DNA of 64,000 nucleotides from UBA7662 sp036787895. Lineage in GTDB: Bacteria > Bacteroidota > Bacteroidia > UBA7662. The first letter of the stretch is position 1; each line of letters opens with the position of its first letter. Positions 34,515 to 42,552 of this stretch are shown piece after piece. The stretch is taken from NCBI GenBank assembly GCA_036787895.1, contig DAIQOK010000006.1:89033-153032 (forward strand), written 5' to 3'. The notes beneath the pieces were generated by a model that saw only the letters and a program-made list of their open reading frames with translations, did not search any database and was not told the origin of the DNA. A program made the translations under genes and the position numbers.

Positions 34515-35951
34515 TCAGAATTGAAAGTAAATAAATTCCTGTGGCGTGCCGGCAAAATACCACAACAGGAGTAGGAGGGCTAAATACAAACTCCAGCGCA
34601 GCCATTTTGGCCAGTGGATTCCAATTACGGCTAGCGGATGTTGCGCCAAACGTCCCCGCCATTCTAAAAGTACAAAACCTATGAGCAGGAGGAGGATTTC
34701 TAGTGTCCAGCTCGTGGGTGCTTCAAAAATTGATATCGAAAATATGTGTTGAACGATGTTCAGGGCCTGGTTCAGATCCGTCGCCCTGAAAAATACCCAG
34801 CCTATACACACACTAAAAAAGGTAAAAAACATCTGCAACAGCTCCTTTGGATTCGGAAACCAGCGATTGTTGGCAACGGTATGGAGCTGATTTCGGTGTT
34901 TACCTGTTATTAGCAGTGGCATAAAAAGGAGGGCATGAAGTGCTCCCCAAAATACAAATGTCCAATTGGCGCCATGCCAGAAGCCACTTACCAGAAAAAT
35001 AATGAGGGTGTTTCTGATTGTTGCCAGTTTACTTCCTCTGCTGCCGCCCAGGGGGATGTAGAGATAATCGCGAAACCAGCTGGACAAGGAAATGTGCCAA
35101 CGCCGCCAGAATTCGGCGATGTCACGGGAGAAGTAAGGGAAGGCAAAATTCCGCATCAGGTCGAAGCCGAAAAGCCGGGAAACGCCAATGGCGATGTCGG
35201 AATAACCGGAGAAATCGCCGTAAATCTGAAAGGCGAAAAACACACTGCCAAGCAATAAGGTACTGCCAGATTGGTCGGCAGAGTTGTTGAAAATGTGGTT
35301 GGCATATTCTGCACAGTTGTCGGCAATGACGATTTTTTTGACCAAACCCCATAAAATCTGGCGCAAACCATCTGTGGCTTTGGCAGCATCAAATAACCTG
35401 GGACTGGTGAATTGTGGCAAGAGCTGGGTGGCTCTCTCGATGGGCCCAGCCACCAATTGTGGAAAAAAGGAAACATAAGCGGCAAAGGCAAAGGCATCAC
35501 GGGTTGCTGGCATTTTACCTCGATACACATCGATGGTATAACTCAGGGTTTGGAAAGTGTAAAAGCTGATACCCACCGGTAAGACGAGGTCGAGACTCGT
35601 TGGTGGAAAATCATAACCCAGCAAACTGAAGGCCTGTATGAAGTTGTCGATGAAAAAGTTGAAGTATTTAAAAACGCCAAGTAGCCCTAGATTGGCCGAA
35701 AGGCTGAGCCAAAGCCAGGCTTTTTGACGACGTTTATCCGGGGTTCGAGAAATGGCTTGAGCCACCAGAAAATCCAGTCCGGTGCTAAATACAATCAATC
35801 CCAAAAATCGCCTGTCCCACCAGCCGTAAAATACATAACTGGCAAGGACGATGAGGAGATTCTGCGCACTTATGGATTTCCGACAAACAAACCAATAGAG
35901 TACAAACACTATCGGCAGAAATAGCGCAAAATCAATGGAGTGAAAGTACAT
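34515..35951 (-). CDS. MBOAT O-acyltransferase (AlgI-like)
   Basis: 478 residues, about ten to twelve membrane helices. Diagnostic motifs: FWRRWHISLSSWFRDYLYIP and GFWHGANWTFVFWGALHA, containing the two conserved histidines. The enzyme moves acyl (usually acetyl) groups across the inner membrane for polysaccharide O-acetylation. The SGNH-like gene starts two bases downstream of its stop codon, the usual AlgI/AlgJ-type arrangement. No alginate genes are present, so the acceptor glycan is unknown. Confidence 0.92.
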   Translation of the reverse strand: MYFHSIDFALFLPIVFVLYWFVCRKSISAQNLLIVLASYVFYGWWDRRFLGLIVFSTGLDFLVAQAISRTPDKRRQKAWLWLSLSANLGLLGVFKYFNFFIDNFIQAFSLLGYDFPPTSLDLVLPVGISFYTFQTLSYTIDVYRGKMPATRDAFAFAAYVSFFPQLVAGPIERATQLLPQFTSPRLFDAAKATDGLRQILWGLVKKIVIADNCAEYANHIFNNSADQSGSTLLLGSVFFAFQIYGDFSGYSDIAIGVSRLFGFDLMRNFAFPYFSRDIAEFWRRWHISLSSWFRDYLYIPLGGSRGSKLATIRNTLIIFLVSGFWHGANWTFVFWGALHALLFMPLLITGKHRNQLHTVANNRWFPNPKELLQMFFTFFSVCIGWVFFRATDLNQALNIVQHIFSISIFEAPTSWTLEILLLLIGFVLLEWRGRLAQHPLAVIGIHWPKWLRWSLYLALLLLLWYFAGTPQEFIYFQF

Positions 35952-36019
35952 GGGCAGTTATCAGCGGCTTTTCAGCTTACAATGTACGGGAAATTGGAAT
36001 CGACAGCAGCGCTGTTGGC

Positions 36020-36589
36020 TCAGTAAACCCGGATTTGGTATTCGTGGAGTAAGGCAGGCAATTGCTCCAAATTGAAATGTGCGCCCTGGAGTCGGTTACG
36101 CTCGGGATCCAACTCGAGCCCACTGGCTGCTCTGAAATCGGCATCTTCGAGCTGGCAGTTGTCGAAACGCGCGAGCTGCAGTTCTGCATAGGAGAAGTCA
36201 GCATTCCGAAGATCGCAGTCTGAAAAATTACTTTCTGTTAAGCGACAGTTTTTGAATGAAGTGGCCTTCATTTTATGTCCGTGAAAACTGCCGAGCTGGA
36301 GCTGACAATTGTCAAAACTGACGAAAAACAGACCTGGCGCACAGTCCTCGAAATGTAAACCGATCATTTTGCACTGATTAAAACTTACAGTTCTGAAAGC
36401 AGTATTTTTTAAGCCGGCATTGCTGAGGTCGCAGGAATTGAACGTACAATCAATAAAAATGAAACCCGACAAATCCACTCCACCCCAACAGCAATCGCTG
36501 AATGTGCATCGCTCATATTCCCCTTTTTTCAGCGAGTTCACAGCAAAATCGAGGCCTTTAAAGTCTTTTTCTTCGGTATAGTTGAGCAT
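36020..36589 (-). CDS. Pentapeptide-repeat protein, Qnr-like
   Basis: 189 residues made almost entirely of pentapeptide repeats (CTFSDCCWGGVDLSGF, CDLRNADFSYAEL, ARFDNCQLEDADFRAA), forming a right-handed beta-helix. The layout, including the C-terminal helix HFNLEQLPALLHEYQIRVY, resembles Qnr/MfpA-type proteins that mimic DNA and protect gyrase or topoisomerase IV. It is cysteine-rich. Whether it protects topoisomerases is inference; many pentapeptide proteins do not. Confidence 0.8.
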   Translation of the reverse strand: MLNYTEEKDFKGLDFAVNSLKKGEYERCTFSDCCWGGVDLSGFIFIDCTFNSCDLSNAGLKNTAFRTVSFNQCKMIGLHFEDCAPGLFFVSFDNCQLQLGSFHGHKMKATSFKNCRLTESNFSDCDLRNADFSYAELQLARFDNCQLEDADFRAASGLELDPERNRLQGAHFNLEQLPALLHEYQIRVY

Positions 36590-36646
36590 GTCTGGCGATA
36601 GATGAAGTGTAGGTTGGCGAATTATTTTCCAGGATTGAGTCTATTC

Positions 36647-36684
36647 AAAACAAAACGAACAGCAAGTTTGGGGCTTGCTGTTCG
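36647..36684 (-). terminator. Rho-independent terminator after pruA
   Basis: A perfect 11-bp stem (CGAACAGCAAG/CTTGCTGTTCG) with a seven-base loop, followed on the minus strand by TTTTGTTTTG. It begins 38 bases past the pruA stop codon. Confidence 0.88.
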
Positions 36685-36721
36685 TATATCAAAGTGAGAA
36701 TGTTGTATATGCAACTAATAC

Positions 36722-38347
36722 TTATCCCTGAAAAGGATAACGATAGCTTTTCGGTGGGTTCAGGTTCTCCTTGATGGTACGGGCCGAAGTCCAGCGGATG
36801 AGGTTTAACATGGAACCTGCCTTGTCGTTGGTGCCGGAGCCTCGGGCACCGCCGAATGGCTGCTGGCCAACCACGGCACCGGTGGGTTTGTCGTTGAGGT
36901 AGAAGTTGCCTGCTGCATGACGCAATTTTTCAGTGGCCAGGTCGAGGGCATAGCGGTCTTGCGCGATGACTGCACCGGTGAGGGCGTAAATCGAAGTATT
37001 GTCGACGAGTTCCAGCGTTTCTTCGTATTTGTTTTCGTCGTATACATACAGCGTGAGCACCGGACCAAACAGCTCCTCACACATGGTAACATACATCGGG
37101 TGGTTTACCCGAATAATCGTAGGCTCGATGAAGTAACCTTTTGATTTGTTGTAATTACCGCCTGCTACGATTTCGCAGTTTTTATCGTTTTTAGCGGCAT
37201 CGATGTAAGAAGCCAGCTTATCGAAAGACTTTTCGTCGATAACGGCATTGATGAAGTTGGTGAAATCTTCCACACCGCCCATTTTCATATCTGCCAGGTC
37301 AGAAATGACACGTTTTTTCACGTCTTCCCACAAATTTGAGGGAATGTAAGCCCGTGAGGCTGCCGAACATTTCTGGCCCTGGAATTCAAAGGCACCCCTC
37401 GAAATGGCTGTGGCTACGATGTCAACATCAGCTGATTTGTGTGCCACGATGAAATCTTTACCCCCGGTTTCACCCACGATACGCGGATATGATTTGTAAC
37501 CGCTGATGTTTTCACCTATGGTTTTCCAGATGTTATTGAATACGCCGGTAGAACCGGTAAAGTGGATGCCTGCAAAGTCGCGATGTTTGAAGATCACGTC
37601 GCCGGCAACCGGGCCACTTACGTAAACGAGGTTGATGACACCATCGGGCAGACCAGCTTCCTGGAACAATTTCATCAGGAAATAAGCCGAATAAATCTGG
37701 GTGTTGGAAGGTTTCCAAACTACCGTATTGCCCATCATGGCCGGTGAGGTGGGCAGATTACCGGCGATAGAGGTGAAGTTAAATGGCGTGAGCGCGAATA
37801 TGAAGCCTTCGAGGGCGCGGTATTCTACGCGGTTCCAGGTGGCAGGCAGACTTTCAGGCTGCTGGCGGTACAGTTGGGTCATATACTGCACATTAAAACG
37901 GAAGAAGTCGATGAGTTCGCAGGCTGCATCGATTTCGGCCTGGAATGGATTTTTGCTCTGACCCAACATGGTGCTGGCGTTGAGCAGATTGCGGTAAGGG
38001 CCGGCAAGTAAGTCGGCCATCTTCAAAAATATGGCGGCACGTTGTTCCCAGGGCAGGCCTTCCCATTTGGCTTTGGCAGCCAGAGAAGCATCGATGGCCA
38101 TTTGTACATGGCTGGCGTCGCCTTCGTGAAAGTGGCCGAGTATATGCTGGTGATCATGAGGCGGACGTATGGCCTGGGTTTTACCTGTACGTATTTCTTT
38201 ACCACCAATAAACATGGGGATATCGATGGTTTGAGCGCGCAATGCCTCAATTTGTTTTTGTAAGGAAACTGCTTCAGGACTGCCCGGTGCATAGCCACGA
38301 ACAGCTTCATTTACTGCAATAGGAGGGGTAAAAATGCCGTATGCCAT
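36722..38347 (-). CDS. pruA: 1-pyrroline-5-carboxylate (L-glutamate gamma-semialdehyde) dehydrogenase
   Basis: Oxidises glutamate-semialdehyde to glutamate with NAD, the second step of proline breakdown. The 541-residue length fits the single-function P5CDH. ALDH motifs: FTGSTGVFN, GETGGKDFIVAH (general base Glu), FQGQKCSAASRAY (catalytic Cys), and EELFGPVLTLYVY. The closing PFGGARGSGTNDKAGS is typical of P5CDH. No proline dehydrogenase gene adjoins it. It is monocistronic, between a TAACTTTG -7 box and a strong terminator. Confidence 0.95.
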   Translation of the reverse strand: MAYGIFTPPIAVNEAVRGYAPGSPEAVSLQKQIEALRAQTIDIPMFIGGKEIRTGKTQAIRPPHDHQHILGHFHEGDASHVQMAIDASLAAKAKWEGLPWEQRAAIFLKMADLLAGPYRNLLNASTMLGQSKNPFQAEIDAACELIDFFRFNVQYMTQLYRQQPESLPATWNRVEYRALEGFIFALTPFNFTSIAGNLPTSPAMMGNTVVWKPSNTQIYSAYFLMKLFQEAGLPDGVINLVYVSGPVAGDVIFKHRDFAGIHFTGSTGVFNNIWKTIGENISGYKSYPRIVGETGGKDFIVAHKSADVDIVATAISRGAFEFQGQKCSAASRAYIPSNLWEDVKKRVISDLADMKMGGVEDFTNFINAVIDEKSFDKLASYIDAAKNDKNCEIVAGGNYNKSKGYFIEPTIIRVNHPMYVTMCEELFGPVLTLYVYDENKYEETLELVDNTSIYALTGAVIAQDRYALDLATEKLRHAAGNFYLNDKPTGAVVGQQPFGGARGSGTNDKAGSMLNLIRWTSARTIKENLNPPKSYRYPFQG

Positions 38348-38368
38348 AACTAGATCGATTTAAGGTCG

Positions 38369-38376
38369 CAAAGTTA
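38369..38376 (-). promoter_or_regulatory. Candidate -7 box for pruA
   Basis: TAACTTTG on the minus strand matches TAnnTTTG exactly, 21 bases upstream of the pruA ATG. The -33 region has no obvious TTTG. Confidence 0.5.
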
Positions 38377-38421
38377 GCCGATATCACCCATTTTTTTGGG
38401 ATAAAGCCTAATTTCGATGCG

Positions 38422-39975
38422 ATGAAAGGACGGGAATTTATCCAAAATTACCTTATTCGTTTTGAACCCCTGCTCTTCTGGAGCGGTGCCTGCCTAATTA
38501 TCCTGCCTATTTGGCTGGCTACGGGTATTTATACCTACGACGGGCCGGCACATCTTTATAATGCCCGCCAACTGTGGGAGATTCTTTTTGAAAACAATGC
38601 CTGGCTAACCAACTTCTATGCCTTGAATAGCGGTCTGGATAATTGGTTGGTTCATGGTATGCTGATGTTTTTGCAGGCGGCTTTTGGGGCTGTTCTGGCT
38701 GAAAAGCTATGGCTGTCGTTCTATGTGCTGGTCTTTATTTATGGCTTCCGACAATGGATGTTGTATATGCAACAAACTGCGCTAAGCTGGTGGGTTTTTG
38801 CCCTGCCCTATTTTTTTAATTTATTGATGGGACAATACAGTTTCGCACTAAGTGTGGCTTTGTTACCTTATTTTATAAGACACTGGGAGCTGTTTCTTCT
38901 TAACAGTAAGACTAAATCACTGCTTTGGGCAGCTCTATTTTTATTGTTGTTGTATCTCACGCACATGGTAAGTTTTGGATTGGCAGGTCTGGCAGCCAGC
39001 TTGCTAAGTTGCTGGCGAAATACCTCTTGGCAAATCATATGTAAGAATTTAGTCAGCCTGGCGGGTATTTCTTTGCCGGGTATCCTATTAGCATGGCTAT
39101 TTGTGAGCCGTAATGCTGATGCAGCTGCCAATCAATGGTTACCAATGGCCGAACGCTTGCAATATCTCCTGGATGGACGTTCGCTTATCGGTTACAGTTA
39201 TACGGAAGATGTAAGCTGGACGAGGTTGCTGATGGCTGTTTTTGCCTTTTTGTTGGTGATAGGCCTTTGGAAAAATAGGCAGCAAGCCTGGACGACCTGG
39301 ATTTGGCTTGTCATTTGGCTAGTCGTGCTGTTGTTGTATTTGGTGGCACCCGACCAGGCTGCAGGTGGTGGTTTTATCCAAACCCGGCTCCACATATTAT
39401 GGTTGCTGTTTGGAATTGTATTGCTTGCCTCGCTGCAGAAAATGCAACTTTGGTACGCTTTAACGCTCCCGTTGGTACTTTTAATGACGATTAGATTGGG
39501 GGCTATCCATTACACAGCCAATGAAAATCTGGCTGCCTACCGGGCCGATTGGGAAAAAGTAGCCGCATTCTTACCCGCTGAAAGTTCAGCAGCAACCTTC
39601 AATTATTCGCCTTTGTGGTTTCAGCATCACATTCATACACTCGTTGGGCAAGATAAACCCATCCTACATCTGTCAAATTATGAAGCGGATAACAACTATT
39701 TCCCTTTACGCTGGCAGTCAACACCCCAATTACAACAATGGCTGGAGGTATGGGCAGCTACTAAAAGTATGGCGCCATGCGGCCCTGATCAACCGCTTCC
39801 GCACAAATTTTTGCCTGATTACATTTTTTGTTATTTTCACGAATTCGCAACAAGTCAGTCCTGCGCCCAATCACTGGATAAGCTTTTGACGGATCATTAT
39901 GTGATTGTAGCTGAACTTTCTTCAGCTAAGTTACAAGTCTATCAAAATCGATTAAGCAAAACGCATGCACATTGA
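38422..39975 (+). CDS. Polytopic membrane protein, unknown (GT-C-like layout)
   Basis: 517 residues, about ten to twelve predicted membrane helices in the first 370 residues and a soluble C-terminal domain (about 375-517). The first extracytoplasmic loop has a YDGPAHLYNARQ segment, an acidic loop like those of GT-C glycosyltransferases, but no family signature was recognised. It overlaps the MmcQ/YjbR gene by 11 bases and reads in the same direction as the deacetylase, suggesting a glycan-related unit. Confidence 0.6.
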   Translation: MKGREFIQNYLIRFEPLLFWSGACLIILPIWLATGIYTYDGPAHLYNARQLWEILFENNAWLTNFYALNSGLDNWLVHGMLMFLQAAFGAVLAEKLWLSFYVLVFIYGFRQWMLYMQQTALSWWVFALPYFFNLLMGQYSFALSVALLPYFIRHWELFLLNSKTKSLLWAALFLLLLYLTHMVSFGLAGLAASLLSCWRNTSWQIICKNLVSLAGISLPGILLAWLFVSRNADAAANQWLPMAERLQYLLDGRSLIGYSYTEDVSWTRLLMAVFAFLLVIGLWKNRQQAWTTWIWLVIWLVVLLLYLVAPDQAAGGGFIQTRLHILWLLFGIVLLASLQKMQLWYALTLPLVLLMTIRLGAIHYTANENLAAYRADWEKVAAFLPAESSAATFNYSPLWFQHHIHTLVGQDKPILHLSNYEADNNYFPLRWQSTPQLQQWLEVWAATKSMAPCGPDQPLPHKFLPDYIFCYFHEFATSQSCAQSLDKLLTDHYVIVAELSSAKLQVYQNRLSKTHAH

Positions 39976-40309
39976 AGCTATACGTGATTTTTGCCTGGCC
40001 TTACCGGCAACCACAGAGGATTTTCCTTTCGACGACCGTACCTTGGTATTTCGGGTTGGAGGCAAAATTTATTTGTTGATTGATGTGGAAGAACCCGGGG
40101 AATTTAATGTGAAGTGCGACCCGGAAATGGCAATTCAGCTGCGAGAGCAATATCCCGATGCCATACGCCCGGGTTACCACATGAATAAAAAACATTGGAA
40201 TACAGTAACTGTGGTTGGTTTGGACGACAGATTATTGAGGGACCAGATTGTAAAGTCGTACGAGTTGATTAAGGCCAGTTTGCCGAAAAAAGTACAGGAT
40301 ACATTATGA
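39965..40309 (+). CDS. MmcQ/YjbR family protein
   Basis: 114 residues of the YjbR (CyaY-like DNA-binding) fold: AIRDFCLALPATTEDFPF, LVFRVGGKIYLLID, VKCDPEMAIQLREQYP, PGYHMNKKHWNTV and a C-terminal helix with LIKASLPKK. The function is poorly known; DNA binding is the family description. Its stop (TGA) overlaps an ATG in ATGA at 40306, which would be the natural coupled start of the next gene if the following G tract were one base longer. Confidence 0.85.
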   Translation: MHIEAIRDFCLALPATTEDFPFDDRTLVFRVGGKIYLLIDVEEPGEFNVKCDPEMAIQLREQYPDAIRPGYHMNKKHWNTVTVVGLDDRLLRDQIVKSYELIKASLPKKVQDTL

Positions 40310-40318
40310 GGGGGGGGG
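40310..40318 (+). repeat. G9 homopolymer at the deacetylase start
   Basis: Nine consecutive G between the YjbR stop and the ATG at 40320. With nine G, the coupled ATG at 40306 runs into a stop after 11 codons. With ten G it would enter the deacetylase frame as MRGGGMAFLL. This is either a contingency (phase-variable) tract or a homopolymer sequencing error. Confidence 0.85.
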
Positions 40319-40319
40319 C

Positions 40320-41093
40320 ATGGCTTTTTTGCTTACCCTAACGGGACTTTATGGCTTGAGTTTGTGCACTGAAAGCCGAAAATCAGCGCCAACTATGTAT
40401 CTCACTTTTGATGACTTTGGCGTCCAGGATTGGTACGCTCTAGCTGATTCTCTTAGAGATATTGATTACCGAGCTACTTATTACGTTACCAAATATCACG
40501 AGTTTGACGTAACAAAAAAGGCATTGTTAAAATCACTATACGAGCGTGGTCATGAAGTTGGTCATCACAGCTATGACCATACTAGTTTGGATGCCTATGC
40601 TGGTAAATCGTTCAATCTGTATCTAGAAGAACAAATTTTCCCATTGCAACGATTGTTAGAAGCTGATGGTTACCATGTTACTAGTTTCGCCTATCCCTAT
40701 GGCATAGCCAGCGTTGAAAGTGACAGTTTATTATTGCAACATTTCAAAACCGTCAGGCATTTGGCCTATGCTACCAAAACGCCCCTCTATGAACATAATG
40801 TAAGTCTGGTGCCTGCCAATCAAGCAATTTCGGCCAGGCTCTACGCAGTTGGCATTGATAAACATTATCAAACCCCTTTTCCCGATATCTATCGGGCAAT
40901 TGATAGTTGTGTTGAAAATCAAAAAAGCCTGCTTCTGCTCTCCCATTATGTAGGCACCGACGAATCACACGAGTGGATGACTAATCAGGCAGCATTAATC
41001 AAAGTATTGCGCTATGCGCACCAAAAGGGCATGAAATTCGGTACTATTAGTGAACTGGAAGTATTTAACCCTTTCACTAACGCTGCGAATTAG
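40320..41093 (+). CDS. Polysaccharide deacetylase (NodB fold), exported
   Basis: 257 residues. The NodB domain has motif 1 YLTFDDFG (Asp base and metal Asp), motif 2 GHEVGHHSYDH (metal histidines) and FAYPYG as motif 3. The N terminus (AFLLTLTGLYGLSLC) looks like a lipoprotein signal but lacks a basic residue when started at 40320; a ten-G version would add MRGGG. The chitooligosaccharide/peptidoglycan class cannot be decided. Its stop overlaps the convergent membrane-protein gene by four bases (TTAG). Confidence 0.83.
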   Translation: MAFLLTLTGLYGLSLCTESRKSAPTMYLTFDDFGVQDWYALADSLRDIDYRATYYVTKYHEFDVTKKALLKSLYERGHEVGHHSYDHTSLDAYAGKSFNLYLEEQIFPLQRLLEADGYHVTSFAYPYGIASVESDSLLLQHFKTVRHLAYATKTPLYEHNVSLVPANQAISARLYAVGIDKHYQTPFPDIYRAIDSCVENQKSLLLLSHYVGTDESHEWMTNQAALIKVLRYAHQKGMKFGTISELEVFNPFTNAAN

Positions 41094-42451
41094 GCTCTTT
41101 TTTGATTTGGTTGGCCGATTTTAAACCAGCTCATTTGTAAAACCATGATGTAGCCGCTTACCAGGATTAACCACGCCATACGGGCTTGCAAGCGGGAATC
41201 GACATTGCCGAAGGTTGCCGTAACAAATGCATTGAGAACAACAAATAACCACAATCCAAGAAGTAGGGTGGCTACTTTTGAATTTTCAGCCCTCTTCCCT
41301 AACAACAGAATAGCACTGAATAAGAGGAGTAGATAATAGCAGGGATTAGTCCAGCTGAAATCCCCAGTACCGTAAGCCTGCAAAGCATATCTAGCCATTT
41401 GTGCGTCGGTATAAAAGTGACGCTCAAGTTGAAGGAAAGTTTCATAATTGGGGGAGGCATCATGCAATACTAACCGGTTAAAGCTAAGTTGATGTAAGCC
41501 ATCCCAAAAGCTACGATAAACAAACTTTAATAAATTGTCAGGTTGCTTCAGTATGCCTTTTACGATACTTTGGTAAGCCGTTTCATTGTTAAAATAACCA
41601 CCGTCGGTATATAGAATACCATCTGCCCGCCATATAAATTCACTGGCTCCCATGGGCAAGGCAGTATGCAGCTTGCATAATCCCGCTGGTAGAGCAGGGC
41701 AGTTTTCAGCCAAATAGGGTCCCAATAAACCTGTTTCTGCCAGTCGGCCCATCATAAAAAAGGTGGAAGCAGGTGCAGGTTTGAACTGACCATATTTCAG
41801 ATAAACGGCAGTACATGAGATGAGCAAGCTGCATACCAGCGCCAACCAAATACCAGCACTTAATTTTAGGGCCAGACCAATATTTTTCCGGCCCATCCAG
41901 AGATAGCTGACTAAAAAACCAGCCAATATTAACCAATGACTGTTGTGCATGGGTGTCGCAATACAAAGCAGCAGGAAGTACCACTTGCGGTTGCTTTTAT
42001 CTGCCAAATACAACAAAGCCGACATGGCCATTATTGGTGTGAAAGCATCCGGAAGCAGCATGGCTGCATTAATGGCAGCTCCGCTGAATAAACTTAATAG
42101 GCCACAAATGGCCAGCAGGTGCCAACCGGAATAACGGTCTTTTAGAGAAAGTTGTAATATGCGGTTAATTAAAAGGCTGGTCAGGACCACCTGCCAGATG
42201 GCTGTGAGCCAAACACTTTGTCCTAAACTGGTTAAAAAGATCCAGATGCCATAAAAAATCGGCCGATCAAAAAGCACCGACCAGGTCATGCCTGCATGGA
42301 TATAAGCGCCGGTATCGAGATAACTGAAGGGGAAGCCGTTTTTCAGGGCAGGTAAAAATAGAATGAGTGCTCCTAAAACCGGGTAACTCCATAAGGCAGT
42401 TTTGAGCTTACTAAATAAATTGGGCATGTATGTGCTACTGGGTTGGTCCAT
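41090..42451 (-). CDS. Polytopic membrane protein of unknown function
   Basis: 453 residues with about nine or ten predicted membrane helices. The region near residue 40 (PFSYLDTGAYIHAG) again gives an acidic first loop as in GT-C-type glycosyltransferases, but I recognise no family. An internal ATG nine codons in (MPNLFSKLK) is an alternative start. It lies downstream of the GT39-like gene, separated by 101 bases holding a small inverted repeat. Confidence 0.6.
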   Translation of the reverse strand: MDQPSSTYMPNLFSKLKTALWSYPVLGALILFLPALKNGFPFSYLDTGAYIHAGMTWSVLFDRPIFYGIWIFLTSLGQSVWLTAIWQVVLTSLLINRILQLSLKDRYSGWHLLAICGLLSLFSGAAINAAMLLPDAFTPIMAMSALLYLADKSNRKWYFLLLCIATPMHNSHWLILAGFLVSYLWMGRKNIGLALKLSAGIWLALVCSLLISCTAVYLKYGQFKPAPASTFFMMGRLAETGLLGPYLAENCPALPAGLCKLHTALPMGASEFIWRADGILYTDGGYFNNETAYQSIVKGILKQPDNLLKFVYRSFWDGLHQLSFNRLVLHDASPNYETFLQLERHFYTDAQMARYALQAYGTGDFSWTNPCYYLLLLFSAILLLGKRAENSKVATLLLGLWLFVVLNAFVTATFGNVDSRLQARMAWLILVSGYIMVLQMSWFKIGQPNQKRA

Positions 42452-42512
42452 GCTAAAATGAAGATAATATAGACACCAGCCTATTCCATTTCAGAAAATT
42501 TACAGCCTGCTG

Positions 42513-42538
42513 ATTCGCTGGAATATGGATCAGCGAAT
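42513..42538. repeat. 8-bp inverted repeat downstream of the GT39-like gene
   Basis: ATTCGCTG and CAGCGAAT are separated by 10 bases. There is no T tract, so this is a weak terminator at best, or a processing or protein-binding site. Confidence 0.4.
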
Positions 42539-42552
42539 TATCAGTCGCAAAT

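Noticed and set aside
42513..42538. Inverted repeat as a rho-independent terminator
   Set aside because: No T tract follows on either strand; listed only as a repeat.
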